Assembly: GCA_963665455.1 (NCBI GenBank)
Contig: OY762279.1
Span: 3,844,001 to 3,908,000, forward strand
Source: VXNE01 sp963665455
GTDB lineage: Bacteria; Pseudomonadota; Gammaproteobacteria; Pseudomonadales; Azotimanducaceae
Length of the DNA stretch: 64,000 bases
Reading direction: 5' to 3'
Part shown: positions 60,371 to 64,000 of the stretch, piece after piece
Numbering within the stretch: the first letter of the stretch is position 1
How the letters are laid out: each line of letters opens with the position of its first letter
Notes under the pieces: generated by a model
The model's database searches: none
What the model was told of the DNA's origin: nothing
What the model saw: the letters and a program-made list of their open reading frames with translations, nothing else
Made by a program: the position numbers and the translations under genes

Positions 60371-62635
60371 ATGCTGAGCAAGGAACTGCAGGGAACCATC
60401 AACCACGCCTTCAAGGAAGCCAAGGCCAAACGCCATGAGTTCATGACCGTGGAGCACTTGCTGCTCGCCTTGCTCGACGACGCGGTGGCCCTCGATGTCT
60501 TGAAGAAGGTGGGCACGGACGTCGACCGGCTGCGCAAGGAACTCGACGAACACATCGAGTCCACCACGCCCCTCATTCCGGCGGGGGAGAGCAAGCGGGA
60601 AACGCAGCCGACCCTCGGCTTCGAGCGCGTCCTGCGGCGGGCGGTGTTCCACGTGCAGTCGAGCAACCGCAAGGAGGTGACCGGGGCCAACCTGCTCGTC
60701 GCCATCTTCAACGAGCAGGAGACGCACTCCGTGTTCCTGCTGAAGCAGCAGGACGTGAAGCGCATCGACGTCGTCAACTACATCGCCCACGGCATCTCCA
60801 AGGTCGGCGGCGAGACCGAAGCCGCCGAGATGCGCGAGGACGCCGAGGAGGAGGCGTCCGGCGACAACCGCCCGCAGAGCGCGCTCGAGGCGTTCGCGAC
60901 CGACCTGAATGGTCTCGCGCGGGCGGGGGCCATCGATCCCCTGGTCGGCCGGGAGGACGAGGTGGAGCGGGTCATCCAGATCCTCTGCCGGCGCCGCAAG
61001 AACAACCCGTTGCTGGTCGGCGAATCCGGCGTCGGCAAGACGGCCATCGCGGAGGGCCTGGCCAAGCGCATCGTGGACGGCGAGGTGCCGGAGGTCGTGG
61101 GCGAGAGCAACGTGTTCGCGCTGGACTTGGGTTCGCTCCTGGCCGGAACCAAGTACCGCGGCGACTTCGAGAAGCGCTTCAAGATGCTCCTGAAGGAGTT
61201 GAAGAAGTCCCCCCACACCATCCTGTTCATCGACGAGATCCACACGATCATCGGCGCCGGCGCCGCCTCGGGCGGAGTCATGGACGCCTCCAACCTCCTG
61301 AAGCCCCTGCTCGCCTCCGGCGAGATCCGGTGCATGGGATCGACGACCTATCAGGAGTACCGCGGCATCTTCGACAAGGACCGGGCCCTGTCCCGGCGGT
61401 TCCAGAAGATCGACATCACCGAACCGAGCGTCGACGACACCTACAAGATCCTGCGCGGGCTGAAGTCCCGCTTCGAGGACCACTACAGCCTGCGCTACAC
61501 GGACCGCGCCCTGCGCGCGGCGGCGGAACTGGCGGACCGCTACATCACGGACCGCTTCATGCCCGACAAGGCCATCGACGTCATCGACGAGGCCGGAGCG
61601 GCCCAGCAATTGCTGACCCCGGCGCGGCGCAAGAAATCCATCGGCGCCGGGGACGTGGAGCGGGTGGTGGCCAAGATCGCCCGCATCCCGTCCAACCAGG
61701 TCACCGTGTCCGACAAGGAGGCGCTCAAGGACCTGGAGGCGAAGCTCAAGATGGTGGTCTTCGGCCAGGACGAGGCCATCGAGATGCTGGCGTCGGCCAT
61801 CAAGCTCTCCCGTGCCGGGCTCAAGGTGGAGGAGAAGCCCATCGGCAGCTTCCTCTTCGCCGGACCGACCGGCGTCGGCAAGACCGAGGTATGCCGCCAA
61901 CTCGCCAACATCATGGGCGTGGAGCTGCTGCGCTTCGACATGTCGGAGTACATGGAGCGCCACACCGTGTCGCGATTGATCGGGGCGCCGCCCGGCTATG
62001 TCGGCTTCGACCAGGGCGGGCTGCTGACGGAGGCGGTGACCAAGCACCCGCACAGCGTCATCCTGCTCGACGAGGTGGAGAAGGCGCATCCGGAGGTATT
62101 CAACCTGCTGCTCCAGGTGATGGACCATGGCACGCTGACGGACAACAACGGCCGCCATGCCGATTTCCGCAACACCGTCCTGATCATGACGACCAACGCG
62201 GGGGCCCAGGAGGCCGCCCGGGCGAGCATCGGCTTCGCGCAGCAGGACCACAGCACGGACGCGATGGAGACGCTCAAGAAGATGTTCACGCCGGAGTTCC
62301 GCAACCGGCTCGACGCGATCATGCAGTTCAACGCGCTGCCGATGTCCGTCATCAAGACCATCGTGGACAAGTTCCTGGTCGAGCTACAGGCGCAGCTCGA
62401 TGCGAAGAAGGTCCAGCTCGACGTGGACGAGGCGGCCAGGGATTGGCTCGCGCGCGAGGGCTACGACGAAAAGATGGGTGCCAGACCCATGCAGCGGCTG
62501 ATCCAGGAGAAGATCAAGCGTCAGCTCGCGGAGGACATCCTGTTCGGCGACCTCTCGAACGGCGGCGGCAATGTCTTCATCACCGTCGAGGACGACGACC
62601 TCGCCATCCGCGTGCTGGAGGACGAAACCGCCTAA
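60371..62635 (+). CDS. clpA: ATP-dependent Clp protease ATP-binding subunit ClpA
   Basis: A 754-residue Hsp100 unfoldase. The N domain (1-145, MLSKELQGTINHAFKEAK) binds ClpS. AAA domain 1 has Walker A GESGVGKTAIAEG (about residue 217) and Walker B ILFIDEIHTIIGAG. AAA domain 2 has Walker A GPTGVGKTEVCRQ (about 498) and Walker B VILLDEVEKAHP; the tail RQLAEDILFGDL and the end of the chain follow. It unfolds substrates for ClpP. Length matches E. coli ClpA (758). It is convergent with infA (17 bases between stops). Confidence 0.97.
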   Translation: MLSKELQGTINHAFKEAKAKRHEFMTVEHLLLALLDDAVALDVLKKVGTDVDRLRKELDEHIESTTPLIPAGESKRETQPTLGFERVLRRAVFHVQSSNRKEVTGANLLVAIFNEQETHSVFLLKQQDVKRIDVVNYIAHGISKVGGETEAAEMREDAEEEASGDNRPQSALEAFATDLNGLARAGAIDPLVGREDEVERVIQILCRRRKNNPLLVGESGVGKTAIAEGLAKRIVDGEVPEVVGESNVFALDLGSLLAGTKYRGDFEKRFKMLLKELKKSPHTILFIDEIHTIIGAGAASGGVMDASNLLKPLLASGEIRCMGSTTYQEYRGIFDKDRALSRRFQKIDITEPSVDDTYKILRGLKSRFEDHYSLRYTDRALRAAAELADRYITDRFMPDKAIDVIDEAGAAQQLLTPARRKKSIGAGDVERVVAKIARIPSNQVTVSDKEALKDLEAKLKMVVFGQDEAIEMLASAIKLSRAGLKVEEKPIGSFLFAGPTGVGKTEVCRQLANIMGVELLRFDMSEYMERHTVSRLIGAPPGYVGFDQGGLLTEAVTKHPHSVILLDEVEKAHPEVFNLLLQVMDHGTLTDNNGRHADFRNTVLIMTTNAGAQEAARASIGFAQQDHSTDAMETLKKMFTPEFRNRLDAIMQFNALPMSVIKTIVDKFLVELQAQLDAKKVQLDVDEAARDWLAREGYDEKMGARPMQRLIQEKIKRQLAEDILFGDLSNGGGNVFITVEDDDLAIRVLEDETA

Positions 62636-62652
62636 GCCCAGCGGAACGGCCC

Positions 62653-62871
62653 CTACCGTTCGCGGAACGTGATGCGTCCCTTGGTGAGGTCGTAGGGGGT
62701 CAGTTCCACGTTCACCTTGTCCCCCGTCAGGATGCGGATGTAGTTCTTGCGCATCTTGCCGGAGATGTGGGCCGTCACGACGTGCCCGTTCTCCAACTCG
62801 ACGCGGAACGTGGTGTTGGGCAAGGTGTCGATCACCATGCCCTGCATCTCGATCTGTTCTTCTTTCGCCAT
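62653..62871 (-). CDS. infA: Translation initiation factor IF-1
   Basis: The 72-residue S1-like OB-fold protein starts MAKEEQIEMQGMVIDTLPNT and ends KGRITFRER, the conserved IF-1 pattern with exact length. It blocks the ribosomal A site and helps IF-2 and IF-3. It is on the minus strand, convergent with clpA; the clpA-infA neighbour pair is common in gammaproteobacteria. The 96 bases between the Bpt gene and infA probably hold its own promoter. Confidence 0.97.
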   Translation of the reverse strand: MAKEEQIEMQGMVIDTLPNTTFRVELENGHVVTAHISGKMRKNYIRILTGDKVNVELTPYDLTKGRITFRER

Positions 62872-62967
62872 CTCTTCCCTGATTCGTGTACCGGGTCGCG
62901 GTCGTCCCCAGCCCCTCGGGACACGGCCCCCGGTCATGCAGCGCGGGATTCTGCCCGATGCGCGTCC

Positions 62968-63681
62968 TCAAGTCATCTCCGTCCATCGGCCCTTCTCGAG
63001 CCGCTCGACGGGCCGATACTCCGCCTTGTAGCGCATCTTGGGCGCATCCGCGATCCAGAAGCCGAGGTAGAGGTGTGCGAGGCCCTGCCGGCGGCACTCG
63101 TCGATCTGGCGCAGGATGGAGTACACCCCCAGGCTGCGCCGGGAGAGGGCGGGGTCGAAATAGGTGTAGATGGCGGAGAGGGCGTTCGGCAGCACGTCCG
63201 TCACGGCGACGGCCGCGAGGGCGCCCTCAAGGTACGTGCTGACGAAGCGGGTTTCGCACCACGGCGCGAACAGGAAGCTCTGGAACTGCGAGCGCGAGGG
63301 TGGGTACATGCTGCCGTCCGCGTGGCGCCCGGCGATGTAGCGTTCATACAAGCCGTAGTGCTCCTCGTCGAACCGCGCGGGTTCGACCCGGATCTCCGCA
63401 TCGGCGTTGCGCTCCCAGATGCGGCGAAAGCGGCGGCTCCAACGAAAGCGGTCCACCGGTACCCGCGTCGGCACGCAGGCGCGGCAGTGTCCGCAGTGCG
63501 GCCGGTACAGGTGCGGACCGCCGCGCCGGAAGCCCGCCTCCGACAGCACGCCGTAGACGTCTCCGGAGGGGGTTTCGGCGGGGTCGAGGAGCAGGGTTGC
63601 CGCCTCCCGGTCGTCGAAGTAGCCACACGCGTGACCCGGCGTCAGGAAGAAACGCGCCGATGCCACCTGTTCAATCCCCAT
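62968..63681 (-). CDS. bpt: Aspartate/glutamate leucyltransferase Bpt (ATE-like)
   Basis: A 237-residue aminoacyl-tRNA-protein transferase. The Cys-rich N-terminus (HACGYFDDR, then YRPHCGHCRACVPTRVPVDRF) and the C-terminal YSILRQIDECRRQGLAHLYLGFWI and YKAEYRPVE are diagnostic. The bacterial Bpt type adds Leu to proteins with N-terminal Asp or Glu, making ClpS substrates. Bpt and arginyltransferases are not separable by eye but the gammaproteobacterial context favours Bpt. The start ATG at 63681 lies inside the aat end (11-base overlap). Confidence 0.9.
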   Translation of the reverse strand: MGIEQVASARFFLTPGHACGYFDDREAATLLLDPAETPSGDVYGVLSEAGFRRGGPHLYRPHCGHCRACVPTRVPVDRFRWSRRFRRIWERNADAEIRVEPARFDEEHYGLYERYIAGRHADGSMYPPSRSQFQSFLFAPWCETRFVSTYLEGALAAVAVTDVLPNALSAIYTYFDPALSRRSLGVYSILRQIDECRRQGLAHLYLGFWIADAPKMRYKAEYRPVERLEKGRWTEMT

Positions 63682-64000
63682 GTTCGACGGCGTCCGGCGG
63701 CGCCTCGGTGGACCATGTTCCCCGGCGGGTCGGGCGATGGCGGTTGCGGGTGAGCCGGTCGAGGAACGCATCCCGCGCCAGGGGCTTGGCGCCGAGGCTC
63801 GCGAGATGCGCGTTCGGGAGTTGGCAGTCGATCAGCTCGAATCCCCACCGAACGAGTTGCCGGGCGAGGACGACAAGGGCGACCTTGGAGGCGTCCGGAC
63901 GTCGGGAGAACATCGACTCGCCGAAGAACATCGTCCCGAGGGAGACGCCGTACAGTCCGCCGGCCAGACCGTCCGCATCCCAGGCCTCGACCGAGTGCGC
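63671..64000 (-). CDS. aat: Leucyl/phenylalanyl-tRNA-protein transferase Aat, C-terminal part
   Basis: The open frame enters from the right edge and ends at 63671, giving about 109 C-terminal residues. HSVEAWDADGLAGGLYGVSLG and MFFGESMFSRRPDASKVALVVLARQLVRWGFELIDCQLPNAHLASLGAK contain the FFGESMFS and DCQ segments of Aat (DCQ holds the tRNA/peptide-bond residues). Aat adds Leu or Phe to N-terminal Lys or Arg. The stop overlaps the bpt start by 11 bases, so aat-bpt is an operon. The 5' part lies outside the window. Confidence 0.93.
   Translation of the reverse strand, partial: AHSVEAWDADGLAGGLYGVSLGTMFFGESMFSRRPDASKVALVVLARQLVRWGFELIDCQLPNAHLASLGAKPLARDAFLDRLTRNRHRPTRRGTWSTEAPPDAVEHGD

Overview
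The window is a very GC-rich chromosomal segment of a gammaproteobacterium. The best evidence is gene order: cysB / glutaredoxin-like / cysH / thrH, and purB-mnmA ... icd-clpS-clpA-infA-bpt-aat, are blocks typical of Pseudomonas-like gammaproteobacteria. The rest (acyl-CoA dehydrogenase, crotonase, CoA-transferase, phytanoyl-CoA dioxygenases, DUF3604 proteins) fits a free-living or host-associated heterotroph of marine type; species cannot be named from this sequence.

Layout. 1-662: two small membrane proteins, one cut by the window edge. 702-4767: thiC-thiO-thiS-thiG transcribed leftwards behind a promoter and a TPP riboswitch. 4785-6929: copy 1 of a 2145-bp insertion sequence carrying a DNA adenine methyltransferase plus a DDE transposase. 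6977-9986: a PhyH protein and thiD-thiE-TenI-like genes (leftwards). 10059-15569 (rightwards): yjbQ, a double-headed CoA-transferase, a membrane-anchored protein and an MltF-like lytic transglycosylase with two solute-binding domains. 15691-29879 is accessory: a decayed AAA ATPase, a D-aminoacylase-type amidohydrolase, a secreted repeat protein, an Rpn-type nuclease, a histidine kinase fused to a transposase N-terminus, a ParD/ParE-like pair, a second PhyH protein, an AAA/DUF4143 protein, an FMN-binding protein, an LLM oxidoreductase, a peroxiredoxin, and an intact two-gene ATPase plus TOPRIM-like module. 29889-34313: amidohydrolase, DUF169 protein (with an in-frame array of palindromic 45-bp repeats), crotonase and acyl-CoA dehydrogenase. 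34377-47564: five DUF3604 proteins (two rightwards, three in tandem leftwards) flanking a TerB-like / J-domain / vWA / DUF465 / 5'-nucleotidase group. 47668-49812: copy 2 of the insertion sequence, inverted relative to copy 1, with a perfect 9-bp target duplication. 49866-64000: core genes for sulfur assimilation, glyoxylate shunt, purine synthesis (a PurB-GNAT fusion), tRNA thiolation, molybdopterin synthesis, isocitrate dehydrogenase, ClpS/ClpA and the N-end-rule transferases.

Most distinctive: the methyltransferase-bearing insertion sequence. Its two copies have the same length and the same translations. Both sit 40-41 bp upstream of the -10 box of a metabolic promoter (thiC, cysB), with the transposase pointing at that gene. 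Other notable items are the PurB-GNAT fusion, the DUF3604 expansion, the palindromic in-frame repeats, the ATPase/TOPRIM-like pair, and several promoters whose -10 box lies only 7-8 bases before the start codon, suggesting leaderless transcripts.
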